9,285 nucleotides of DNA from Thermoproteota archaeon. Lineage in GTDB: Archaea > Thermoproteota > Thermoprotei_A > Sulfolobales > Pyrodictiaceae. A program made the position numbers and the translations under genes. Positions 1 to 6,392 of this stretch are shown one piece after another. Every line of letters begins with the position of its first letter. Positions within the stretch are counted from its first letter, which is position 1. The DNA lies in the NCBI GenBank assembly GCA_013153105.1, contig JAADFC010000026.1, positions 1-9,285 on the forward strand, given 5' to 3'. The notes beneath the pieces were generated by a model. That model was not told the DNA's origin and ran no database searches. It worked only from the letters and a program-made list of their open reading frames with translations.

Positions 1-1882
1 CGGTCACCGTGTGGCCCTCCCCGGTCACCACCACCGTGGTTGTGCTCGTCGCCGTGGCGGTCCTCGTCACGGTCACCGTCGCCGTCTGCGGGGCGCCGCC
101 CGGCGGCTCGCGGCTCCTCTCGGAGAGCATGTCCAGCAGGAGCGCGTAGCTTGCGCCCTGGACGAGCAGGCCGAGCTTCGCGTCGAGGTCGGGGAGGTTG
201 GAGGCGTACTCCTGGTAGAGGAGCGGGAGCACGGGCGTGTACCCGGCCTCTATGGCTATGTTGGAGAGTATCGTCAGCGCCCTGTCGGCGGCCTCGACGC
301 CCGCCTCTCCGGTGTTGAAGGCCTCGCGGAGGCTGCGGGTTATATCGGCGTAGAGCTGGACGGCGTTCATCAGCGCGTCTATCCTGTCCACCAGCGTGGC
401 GTTGGGCTGCTCGAGGAGGAGCCTCACCCCCTCAAGCCTGTCCAGCGCGTCCCCCACGGGGACGCCGAGGGCCTGGCTGTAGCTTGCCTCGGTGTAGACG
501 AGGTAGACGTAGAGCCTAGAGGCGGCCTGGAGCGCGGCGGGGTCCAGGGGCTTGCCGAGCCCCCAGGCGCCGCGGAGGGTGTTGTACCAGTCTAGGCTGG
601 TTAGGCTGCGGTAGTAGGCGTAGACGCTCGAGGCGGTGGCCGCGGCTATGTCCTGGAGGCTCGCCGGCTCCCCGGCCTCTATCGCGGCGAGCGCCTTGGC
701 GGCGGCTTCGAGGCTCTCCCTGGCGCCCTGCACCCTGGAGAGTACCGCGACGGCCAGCTGCAGCTCTATGTCGGTTAGCTTCTCCGCCTTCACCAGGCGG
801 CCCCTGAGCCCTGTCTCAACCAGGCCTGCGGTCTTGTTCGCGGCTTCTAGCAGGGGTTTGAGCAGCTGGGGCAGCTGCTGGAGGGGCTGCCTGCTGGAGA
901 GCGTCTCAGCGAGTATGCAAGCCTCTGTGGCTGTTATGGCTGCGTAGAAGTAGCGGCTGGCGGCGCTGTAGAGGAGCCCCCTGCCCCGGAGCTGGTCGCC
1001 CTGCTCTAGGGCCTGGAGGGCCTCGTCCAGCAGCCTGGAGACCAGGTCGCGGTAGCTCCCTAGCGCGGCGCCCGCCAGAAGCTCCTGGGCGCAGGTGGCG
1101 TTGCCCTCGGCGGCCGCGCGGAACCTGGCTATGCTCTTCTCGAGGCCGCGGCGGAGCCAGTCGGGGTAGCCCAGGCTCGGCTTCCCGGTGTACCTGTCGA
1201 GGAGCCTTGTGTCGCCGGTGGCCAGCGCGTAGGCGTCGAGCACCGTGTAGGCCTCGTAGACCTCGACGCCCAGCTGGTCGCCCAGCTTGGAGAGGTCCAC
1301 CATGGCGCCGGTGTTGAGGTCCCTGGCCACTAGCTGCCCGGCGGGGACGGCGAACACCTTAACCCCCGCCTTGGCTGCCGCGGTGAGCTTCTCCGGCACG
1401 CCCCCCACGGGGCCCACGGTGGCGTCTGGGTCTATCATACCCGTCATGGAGAAGTCGCTTCTCACGCTGGACCCCTCGAAGGCTGCGAGGAACCCCACCG
1501 CCATCGCGGCGCTGGCGCTGGGGCCGCCTACTATGGGGCTGTCAGCCTCTATCCTGACGAAGTAGTCGAAGCTCCTGTAGTCGTAGCCCGCTATGAGCGA
1601 TGCTATCACAGCGGCGACCCTGGCCGCGGCCTGCATGTCTACCTCTGCGAGGGGGTCGGCGGAGACGTAGACAAGCCCCCGGCCGGGCCAGGCCACGGTG
1701 ACGGTGAGGTTGCTCATCACGCCTATGTAGCCGGTCTCGGTCCTCGCCACCGCCGGGACGCGGAGGGAGACGCTCCGAGCCCAGAGGTAGCCCCCGCCCT
1801 CGGCCGCGGAGGCGGCCACGGCGGCGAGGTGGAGGACTAGCAGGAGCAGGGCTAGGCCGCGCCGCACCGCCCACACCACCAT
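1..1882 (-). CDS. Secreted/anchored Lon-like (S16 family) serine protease without ATPase domain, C-terminus cut by window edge
   Basis: The 627 visible residues are open to the left edge without a stop. They start at ATG 1882 with a Sec-type signal peptide: an RR pair, then a Leu/Ala/Val core to about residue 25, with a likely cut near ASA-AEGG. A Lon-type proteolytic domain spans about 40-215. S122 in GGPSAS and K165 in GGVPEKLTAAAKAG form the Ser-Lys dyad, and their 43-residue spacing equals that of E. coli Lon (S679/K722). No Walker motifs or AAA+ module precede it, so this is the stand-alone archaeal S16 type, not LonB. Residues about 240-595 are Ala/Leu-rich and mostly helical, of unknown role. 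A Thr/Val-rich stretch (about 600-620) resembles a cell-surface stalk, so a membrane anchor may follow outside the window. Four N-x-T sequons (N58, N261, N349, N494) and only two cysteines (C264, C322) fit an exported protein. No Shine-Dalgarno precedes the start, which suggests a near-leaderless mRNA. Substrate is unknown. Confidence 0.85.
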   Translation of the reverse strand, partial: MVVWAVRRGLALLLLVLHLAAVAASAAEGGGYLWARSVSLRVPAVARTETGYIGVMSNLTVTVAWPGRGLVYVSADPLAEVDMQAAARVAAVIASLIAGYDYRSFDYFVRIEADSPIVGGPSASAAMAVGFLAAFEGSSVRSDFSMTGMIDPDATVGPVGGVPEKLTAAAKAGVKVFAVPAGQLVARDLNTGAMVDLSKLGDQLGVEVYEAYTVLDAYALATGDTRLLDRYTGKPSLGYPDWLRRGLEKSIARFRAAAEGNATCAQELLAGAALGSYRDLVSRLLDEALQALEQGDQLRGRGLLYSAASRYFYAAITATEACILAETLSSRQPLQQLPQLLKPLLEAANKTAGLVETGLRGRLVKAEKLTDIELQLAVAVLSRVQGARESLEAAAKALAAIEAGEPASLQDIAAATASSVYAYYRSLTSLDWYNTLRGAWGLGKPLDPAALQAASRLYVYLVYTEASYSQALGVPVGDALDRLEGVRLLLEQPNATLVDRIDALMNAVQLYADITRSLREAFNTGEAGVEAADRALTILSNIAIEAGYTPVLPLLYQEYASNLPDLDAKLGLLVQGASYALLLDMLSERSREPPGGAPQTATVTVTRTATATSTTTVVVTGEGHTVT

Positions 1883-1900
1883 GGGGGACCGGCTGGTCTG

Positions 1901-1929
1901 CAGCGGCGTCCCTAATACGGGGGCCGCTG
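1901..1929. repeat. Inverted repeat in the protease/regulator divergent spacer
   Basis: CAGCGGC (1901-1907) and GCCGCTG (1923-1929) are perfect 7-bp complements separated by 15 bases. The spacer holds the TATA-like element of the protease gene. A direct repeat GGTCTGC also occurs at 1895-1901 and 1937-1943. The arrangement could be an operator for the adjacent winged-helix protein, but arms this short and GC-rich can arise by chance. Confidence 0.4.
1912..1917 (-). promoter_or_regulatory. Candidate TATA-like element for the protease gene
   Basis: The minus strand reads TATTAG here, with its centre 32 bases upstream of the protease ATG at 1882. Archaeal TATA boxes usually lie about 26 bases before the transcription start, so a transcript would begin near 1888 and be almost leaderless. 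That agrees with the absence of a Shine-Dalgarno. The match to consensus is weak and no start site is measured. Confidence 0.3.
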
Positions 1930-1942
1930 AAGGCCCGGTCTG

Positions 1943-1948
1943 CTTAAG
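1943..1948 (+). promoter_or_regulatory. Candidate TATA-like element for the winged-helix regulator
   Basis: CTTAAG is one of the few AT-containing hexamers in this GC-rich spacer. It would place a transcription start near 1972, upstream of the Shine-Dalgarno-like GAGGG at 1993-1997. The hexamer is palindromic and could in principle serve the minus strand too. This is an inference from position and composition only. Confidence 0.3.
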
Positions 1949-2006
1949 CCCGAGTGTAGCGGAGGGTGAGGCTCCAGCGCCGCGGCGCTGTAGAGGGCGC
2001 AGCGTC

Positions 2007-2504
2007 TTGGAGCGGGGGCTCACGCCGAAGCAGGTTGACCTCCTACGCGTCCTGGCTGAGACGGGTGAGATGACACTCGAGGAGCTCGCGTCGAGGCTCG
2101 GTGTGTCCAGGAGCACCGTGAAGAGGTACGTGCTCTCCCTCGAGAAGAGGGGGCTCGTCGCGAGGCTCGGCGGGATGGTGAGGCTAACCCCCGAAGGCCG
2201 ACGGGCCGCCGGCGTCGAGGGGGGCGGGGGCGGTGTGCTGCCCCTGGTCTTCTCCACGCCGAGCGGCGCGGTGCCCCTGAGGGTGAAGAGCCTGAGGCAG
2301 CTCTACGCGGTGATACACTATGGGCTCCTGGAGCCCGAGGAGCTGGAGTACATGCTGCGCGTGGGCTGCATCTCCTCGTGGCTCAGGCTCGTCCTGGGCG
2401 AGGAGGAGCTGGCCTCCCACGTGGACGGCCTCCGGGGGCTCCCGGGCAGGGAGGCTATGAGGGAGCTGGAGGAGCTGCTCCGCAGGAGGCTCGCGCTGGG
2501 CTAG
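2007..2504 (+). CDS. Winged-helix DNA-binding protein with a conserved-looking C-terminal domain
   Basis: This 165-residue protein is a probable transcription regulator. Residues about 6-66 form a winged helix: TLEELASRLG, then the recognition helix VSRSTVKRYVLSLEKRG, then a wing ending RLTPEGRR. A Gly-rich linker (72-76) leads to a second domain (about 80-162) containing SLRQLY, a WLRLVLGEEELA segment and a charged terminal helix. From memory this resembles the DUF5752-type pattern of archaeal proteins, but that is unverified. I chose the TTG at 2007 because GAGGG (1993-1997) lies 9 bases upstream. The only other upstream start in frame, ATG 1881, would add a low-complexity tail and overlap the divergent protease start. 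The gene is divergent from the protease, so it may regulate that gene or itself (inference). Its TAG lies within the CTAG shared with the stop of the converging gene. Ligand is unknown. Confidence 0.75.
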   Translation: MERGLTPKQVDLLRVLAETGEMTLEELASRLGVSRSTVKRYVLSLEKRGLVARLGGMVRLTPEGRRAAGVEGGGGGVLPLVFSTPSGAVPLRVKSLRQLYAVIHYGLLEPEELEYMLRVGCISSWLRLVLGEEELASHVDGLRGLPGREAMRELEELLRRRLALG

Positions 2505-3685
2505 CCCTCGAGCGCGGCGAGTATGTCGGCGAGTATATCCTCCGGGTCCTCGAGGCCGACGCTGAGCCTCAGGAGCCCAGGGGTTATGCCCAGGCGGGCC
2601 TTCTCCTCCTCGCTCAGCCCCCGGTGGCTGCTCTCGTACGGGTAGGCGAGCACCGACTCGACGCCGCCGAGGCTCGGGCTCGGCGCCACCAGGCGGAGCC
2701 TCGCCAGCACCCTCCTCGCAGCCTCCACGCCGCCCTTCACCTCGAAGCTGACCACGCCCCCGTAGAGGCCGGGGAACATCCTCAGCGCCTCGCCGTGGTC
2801 GGGGTGGCTGGGGAGGCCTGGGTAGTAGACGCGGCCGACCCTGGGGTGCTCCTCGAGCCTCCCGGCTATCTCCATCGCGGACCTGCTGGAGTAGGGGACC
2901 CGGAGGTGGAGGGTCTTCAGGCCGCGCGCGGCGAGAAACGCCTCCAGCCCCTGGAGTATGGTGCCGGCGAGGCGGCGTATGTGCCAGAGCCTCTCCCTCA
3001 GCCCGGGGAGGCCGCGGCCGCAGACGGCGCCGCCCACAAGGTCGTTGTGGCCGCCTATGTACTTGGAGAGGCTCTCGACAACGAGCACCCTGCCAGGCAG
3101 CCTCGAGAGGGGACGGTAGAGGACGGGGCTGGCGAACGTGTTGTCAACCACAAGCGTGCAGCCGGGGCGGCAGCGGGAGGCGAGCCTCTCGAGGGGTGGC
3201 ACCCTGAGTGTAGGGTTGCCCATGGTCTCGACTATAACCGCGTCAACGTCGCCAGCGGCCTCGAGAAGCTCCTCCCACGGCGGCCCCGCGTACCGGGCCT
3301 CGAGGACGCCGAGCCTCCCCAGCCTGTCAAGCAGGCCGCGCGTGCTCCCGTAGAGGAGGCGGCTCGCCACCACACGGAGCCTCCCTCCCGCCTCCGCGGC
3401 CTCCTCCGCCAGAGCCTGCGCCACAGCCGCCAGGGCCGCCATGCCACTGTTGAAGGCCAGGCACCACTCCGCCTCCTCAGCCGCGGCCAGCGCCTCCTCG
3501 AGCAGTATCGTGGTCGGATTGTTCTCCCGGCCATACTTCATCTCGCGCGTGGGGTCCCCAGGCGAGCCGCCGCGGAACGCGTATATCGCCGAGACGCTGA
3601 TCGGCGGGACAACGTCCTCGCCCTCGCCGCCTATCCTGCGGAGCCTCCGCAGCACCTCCGTGGCCGGGTAGCCGCCAACCGCCAC
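2501..3685 (-). CDS. Cystathionine gamma-synthase/lyase-family PLP enzyme (Cys/Met metabolism)
   Basis: This 394-residue protein is full length for the family. Landmarks in order are YGRENNPT (51-58, tyrosine and arginine that contact PLP phosphate of the partner subunit), NSGMAA (79-84), DNTFASP (181-187, aspartate to the pyridine nitrogen), the Schiff-base lysine K208 in SLSKYIGGHND, YPGLPSHPDH (288-297) and LLRLSVGLED (371-380, carboxylate-binding R373). The likely reaction is gamma-replacement on an activated homoserine with cysteine or sulfide, giving cystathionine or homocysteine. Gamma-elimination of cystathionine is also possible, and sequence alone does not separate these. I chose GTG 3685 because GGAGG (3694-3698) lies 8 bases upstream and the product then begins where family members begin. 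The open frame runs about 74 codons further upstream, but inside the homoserine kinase gene. The gap from that gene's stop is 17 bases, so the two are co-transcribed. The substrate may be O-phosphohomoserine (inference). Confidence 0.88.
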   Translation of the reverse strand: MAVGGYPATEVLRRLRRIGGEGEDVVPPISVSAIYAFRGGSPGDPTREMKYGRENNPTTILLEEALAAAEEAEWCLAFNSGMAALAAVAQALAEEAAEAGGRLRVVASRLLYGSTRGLLDRLGRLGVLEARYAGPPWEELLEAAGDVDAVIVETMGNPTLRVPPLERLASRCRPGCTLVVDNTFASPVLYRPLSRLPGRVLVVESLSKYIGGHNDLVGGAVCGRGLPGLRERLWHIRRLAGTILQGLEAFLAARGLKTLHLRVPYSSRSAMEIAGRLEEHPRVGRVYYPGLPSHPDHGEALRMFPGLYGGVVSFEVKGGVEAARRVLARLRLVAPSPSLGGVESVLAYPYESSHRGLSEEEKARLGITPGLLRLSVGLEDPEDILADILAALEG

Positions 3686-3693
3686 CGCTCCAC

Positions 3694-3698
3694 CCCTC
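3694..3698 (-). promoter_or_regulatory. Shine-Dalgarno deciding the start of the cystathionine gamma-synthase-like gene
   Basis: The minus strand reads GGAGG, continuing as GGGTG, 8 bases before GTG 3685 and in the 17-base gap after the homoserine kinase stop. It fixes the start well downstream of the longest open frame. Confidence 0.7.
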
Positions 3699-3702
3699 CA
3701 CG

Positions 3703-4647
3703 CTACACCCTCGAGGCGCCCGGCGCGGTCTCGACAGCCTTCACCGTCTCCGGGTCGCAGCAGTGGCAGCGTCTCACAAGCTCCTCCGCCAGGGCCTCCG
3801 CGTGCTCCCTGCCGCGGGCCAGGGCTATGAGCGACGGGCCGGCCCCGCTTATCGAGACCCCGAGCGCGCCCGCGTCGAGGAGGACGCGGCGGGCCTCCGA
3901 GTAGCATGGGACGAACTTGCTCCTGGCGGGCTCCACTATCTCGTCGGAGAGCATCATCGCGCCTATAACATCTAGCCTGCCCGCCGCGGCAGCCGCCGCT
4001 ATCATCGCCGCCCTGGCGCCGTTCCTCGCCGCGGCGTGGAGGCTGACGCTGGCAGGGAGAACCTCCCTCATAACCTTAGTCTTGAACCTCGAGACGCCGC
4101 CGCGGGGCACGTACACGGTAAAGTAGGCCTTGAAGGGTATGGAGAGCGTGTATATCCTCCCCTCCGCGTCGGGGGCGACCACAGCGAGGCCGCCTAGCAG
4201 GCTGGCGGCGACGTTATCGTAGTGGGGCTGGCCGGCCGCGGCGGCCTCGCCCCTGCCGGCGGCCTCGACGAGAGTGGTGTCGTCCACGTCGAGCTCCAGG
4301 AGGAGCGCCACGGCCTTCACGGCGGCGGCGGCGCTGGCGCCGCTGCTTCCAAGCCCCTTGCCCGGCGGCACTCCCTTGTAGACGCGGAGCACCACGTCGC
4401 TGCCCTCTAGGCCCCCGGTTATGCGGAGCAGCTCCTCGACGGCCTTCACCGCGGTGGCCGCGCCCCCTGCCTCGGATGCGAAGGGGCCATACACGGCTTC
4501 TACGAGGACCATCCCGTTGCCCGGCTCGAGCCTGGCCTCGACCTCGTCGTAGAAGGCTGTATGGGCGACTGCGAGCGCGTCGAAGCCCGGGCCTAGGTTG
4601 GCGCTGCTGGAGTAGGCGCGGACCCGTACACGCCTGGCAGCGGCCAA
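3703..4647 (-). CDS. thrB: Homoserine kinase (GHMP kinase family)
   Basis: Homoserine kinase phosphorylates L-homoserine with ATP to O-phosphohomoserine, the precursor of threonine. Numbering from the TTG start (314 residues), SSANLGPGFDAL (14-25) is the N-terminal signature of ThrB. PPGKGLGSSGASA (94-106) is the GHMP ATP-binding loop, HYDNVAASLLGG (142-153) is the central motif, and SGAGPS (267-272) is the C-terminal GHMP motif. The start is uncertain. GTG 4659 is the first possible codon because a stop lies two codons upstream, but it has no spaced Shine-Dalgarno. TTG 4647 has GAGGGTGA (4656-4663) at good spacing and gives the usual short lead into the signature, so I prefer it. The stop is 17 bases before the next gene, a clear operon. 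A CHCC cluster near the C-terminus (294-297) is unusual. A related GHMP enzyme is possible but less likely. Confidence 0.9.
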   Translation of the reverse strand: MAAARRVRVRAYSSSANLGPGFDALAVAHTAFYDEVEARLEPGNGMVLVEAVYGPFASEAGGAATAVKAVEELLRITGGLEGSDVVLRVYKGVPPGKGLGSSGASAAAAVKAVALLLELDVDDTTLVEAAGRGEAAAAGQPHYDNVAASLLGGLAVVAPDAEGRIYTLSIPFKAYFTVYVPRGGVSRFKTKVMREVLPASVSLHAAARNGARAAMIAAAAAAGRLDVIGAMMLSDEIVEPARSKFVPCYSEARRVLLDAGALGVSISGAGPSLIALARGREHAEALAEELVRRCHCCDPETVKAVETAPGASRV

Positions 4648-4731
4648 AGCGGCGTTCACCCTCTAGACGCGGCCCTCGCCGCCGGGGGCCCGGCTCGGGC
4701 CTCGGGGCGGCGCCAAGGAGGGGGTGCCATA

Positions 4732-4738
4732 CTTATAT
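4732..4738. promoter_or_regulatory. TATA-like box in the divergent thrB/ppcA spacer
   Basis: The plus strand reads CTTATAT, within TACTTATATC, the only AT-rich stretch in a GC-rich 158-base spacer. It matches the archaeal box A pattern. On the plus strand it predicts a start near 4762 and a leader of about 45 bases for PEP carboxylase. On the minus strand ATATAAG would give a start near 4709 and a leader of about 60 bases for homoserine kinase. I see no second candidate for either gene. Confidence 0.5.
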
Positions 4739-4790
4739 CTGGGTCCCCCGGCGCCGCCGTGTCTGCTAGAGCTAGGCACGAGGTTGTTGT

Positions 4791-4796
4791 AGGGTG
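4791..4796 (+). promoter_or_regulatory. Shine-Dalgarno of ppcA
   Basis: AGGGTG lies 9 bases before GTG 4806 and overlaps the in-frame TAA that closes the upstream frame. It supports the GTG over the internal ATG at 4833, which has no purine-rich element in front of it. Confidence 0.5.
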
Positions 4797-4805
4797 TAAC
4801 CCGCG

Positions 4806-6335
4806 GTGCTCGGCTACCCGGTCCCCCTGGCGATGGCTACCCAGCATCCGGACTCGGCGAGCAGGGGGTTCACCGCGGAGGAGGAGGTGGAGGAGGCGCT
4901 CCGCGACCTTCTCCCGAGGAGCCGCGGCGGCCTGGGGCTCGACGAGAAGATGATAGACTACGAGGGCAAGCTCACCCCCTACCACCAGGTCTCGTGGGTC
5001 CTGGACGAGTTGCTGAAGCACGGCCTCGTCCCGGAGGAGGACTTCCTGCTAACCCCCCGCGTGCCGAGCGAGAGGCTGGAGGAGCCGGAGAGGCAGGTGA
5101 TGGTCCTCTGGGGGGTCATATTCGCGAACAAGAGGAGCCTGGAGAAGACGGGCCGGCAGGCGGTGCGCTACATCATAAACCCGATGAGCAACAGCGGCTA
5201 CGAGATGTATGTGCTGCAGCGTCGTATACTGAAGCTGCAGAGGCTCGCGGAGGAGGAGCTGGGGGCGAAGACGGGGTACATAGAGGTCATACCCCTGGTC
5301 GAGGACTACGAGTCCCTGCTGCATGTCGACAAGATACTTGAGGGTATGAAGAACGCGGTGCTGAGCCACCTCGGCATACACTATACCAGCTACCGCGTCC
5401 TCCTAGGCAAGTCTGACACGGCGCTCGCCTATGGGCACCTCACCTCGAGCCTCGCGCTCGTCTATGCTCTCTCGAGGCTCCGCCGCTGGGCCGAGGGGGA
5501 GGGGGCCAGGGTCTACCCCATACTCGGCGTGGGCGCGCTGCCCTTCCGCGGCCACCTGAGCCCCTGGGCTGTGGAGGTGTGGAGGAGGCAGTACCGCGGC
5601 TACAGCACGGTCACGATACAGTCGGGGCTGCGCTACGACCAGGGTCCCCAGGCGGTTGAGCGGGTTGTCGATGGGCTGCTGGAGGGGCTTCACGAGGAGC
5701 CGAGGCTCCTGGACCCGGAGACGGAGCGGCTTGTGGTGGCTGCCTCCAAGATATTCACCAGGGAGTACCTGCGGGCCGCGCTCCGCCTCGCGCCGCACGT
5801 GGAGCGTGTGGCGAGGTTTGTGCCGCGTAGGAGGGCTAGGCTGAGCAGCAGCGAGTACCCCCGCAGCCTGGAGGCGGCGCTGGTCTTCGCTGGGGACCGG
5901 GAGCTTGTGCGGCAGCGGCCGCAGGGGGTGAAGCTGCCCAGGGCGATAAGCTACGCGGCCTCCCTCTACACGATGGGCGTGCCCCCCTCGCTGGTCGGGC
6001 TGGGGAGGGGGCTGCGGACTGTGGAGAGGAGCTTGGGCGGCGATGCGGTGGAGGAGGTGGTGAAGCTCCTCCCCCTCCTGAGGCTCGACGTGGAGTTCGA
6101 CGCGGGGCTCTACCTGCCCGGCCTCCTTGAGAAGTATACGGGCGACGAGAAGCTCGCCGCTATGTTGAGGGAGGACTACGAGGTTGCTCTCAGCTACGCG
6201 GGCGAGCCGAGGCCGGCGCCGGAGGGCTATGAGGAGGCGCTGCTGGAGGCCTACGAGGCTATCAGGAGGGGGCTGGTTGAGAGGGCGGCGGCGGCGATAG
6301 CCAGGGCGGGCGTGCTGAGGGGGAGCCTGGGCTGA
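4806..6335 (+). CDS. ppcA: Archaeal-type phosphoenolpyruvate carboxylase
   Basis: The enzyme carboxylates PEP with bicarbonate to oxaloacetate, refilling the C4 pool and feeding aspartate synthesis. The 509-residue length matches the short archaeal class and is about half that of bacterial or plant PEPC. Its hallmark N-terminal MATQHPDSAS is at 10-19. Other conserved blocks are YIEVIPLVEDYESLL (158-172), LLGKSDTALAYGHLTSS (199-215), YPILGVGALPFRGHLSP (237-253) and STVTIQSGLRYD (267-278). They carry the acidic, Arg, His and Lys residues expected for metal and PEP binding. GTG 4806 is the first possible start, three codons after an in-frame TAA. AGGGTG (4791-4796) is spaced 9 bases from it. The start fits relatives that have several residues before M(A/S)TQHPD, although ATG 4833 cannot be excluded. 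The gene is divergent from the homoserine kinase operon and convergent with HMG-CoA reductase, with a 57-base gap. Confidence 0.95.
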   Translation: MLGYPVPLAMATQHPDSASRGFTAEEEVEEALRDLLPRSRGGLGLDEKMIDYEGKLTPYHQVSWVLDELLKHGLVPEEDFLLTPRVPSERLEEPERQVMVLWGVIFANKRSLEKTGRQAVRYIINPMSNSGYEMYVLQRRILKLQRLAEEELGAKTGYIEVIPLVEDYESLLHVDKILEGMKNAVLSHLGIHYTSYRVLLGKSDTALAYGHLTSSLALVYALSRLRRWAEGEGARVYPILGVGALPFRGHLSPWAVEVWRRQYRGYSTVTIQSGLRYDQGPQAVERVVDGLLEGLHEEPRLLDPETERLVVAASKIFTREYLRAALRLAPHVERVARFVPRRRARLSSSEYPRSLEAALVFAGDRELVRQRPQGVKLPRAISYAASLYTMGVPPSLVGLGRGLRTVERSLGGDAVEEVVKLLPLLRLDVEFDAGLYLPGLLEKYTGDEKLAAMLREDYEVALSYAGEPRPAPEGYEEALLEAYEAIRRGLVERAAAAIARAGVLRGSLG

Positions 6336-6392
6336 GCGGGGGGCTCCGCCTCCGCCATACTGCTTCACCGCCCCGCCGGTGGGGGCTCGTCC

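Noticed and set aside
1..90. Tandem GGTCACC/CCGT repeats at the left edge
   Set aside because: They are explained by coding for the Thr/Val-rich stalk of the protease on the minus strand, and spacing is irregular, unlike a CRISPR or satellite.
11..595. Plus-strand open frame of 194 codons
   Set aside because: It lies antisense to the protease gene, which has a signal peptide, catalytic motifs and an intact frame. The Gly/Arg/Val-rich translation is typical of a shadow frame in GC-rich DNA.
2378..3904. Plus-strand open frame of 508 codons
   Set aside because: It is antisense to the PLP enzyme and part of thrB and has no recognisable motif. Its length reflects the scarcity of AT-rich stop codons.
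3686..3907. 74-codon N-terminal extension of the cystathionine gamma-synthase-like protein
   Set aside because: It overlaps thrB coding sequence, is low-complexity, and lies upstream of a well-placed Shine-Dalgarno and GTG at 3685 that give a family-typical length.
6322..6347. GGAGCC/GGCTCC inverted repeat at the ppcA stop, considered as a terminator
   Set aside because: The stem is only 6 bp with a 14-base loop, lies partly inside the gene and has no T-tract. It is likely chance in GC-rich sequence.
5403..6368. Minus-strand open frame of 321 codons
   Set aside because: It is antisense to the clearly conserved PEP carboxylase, and the translation is low-complexity (Pro/Gln/Arg/Leu).
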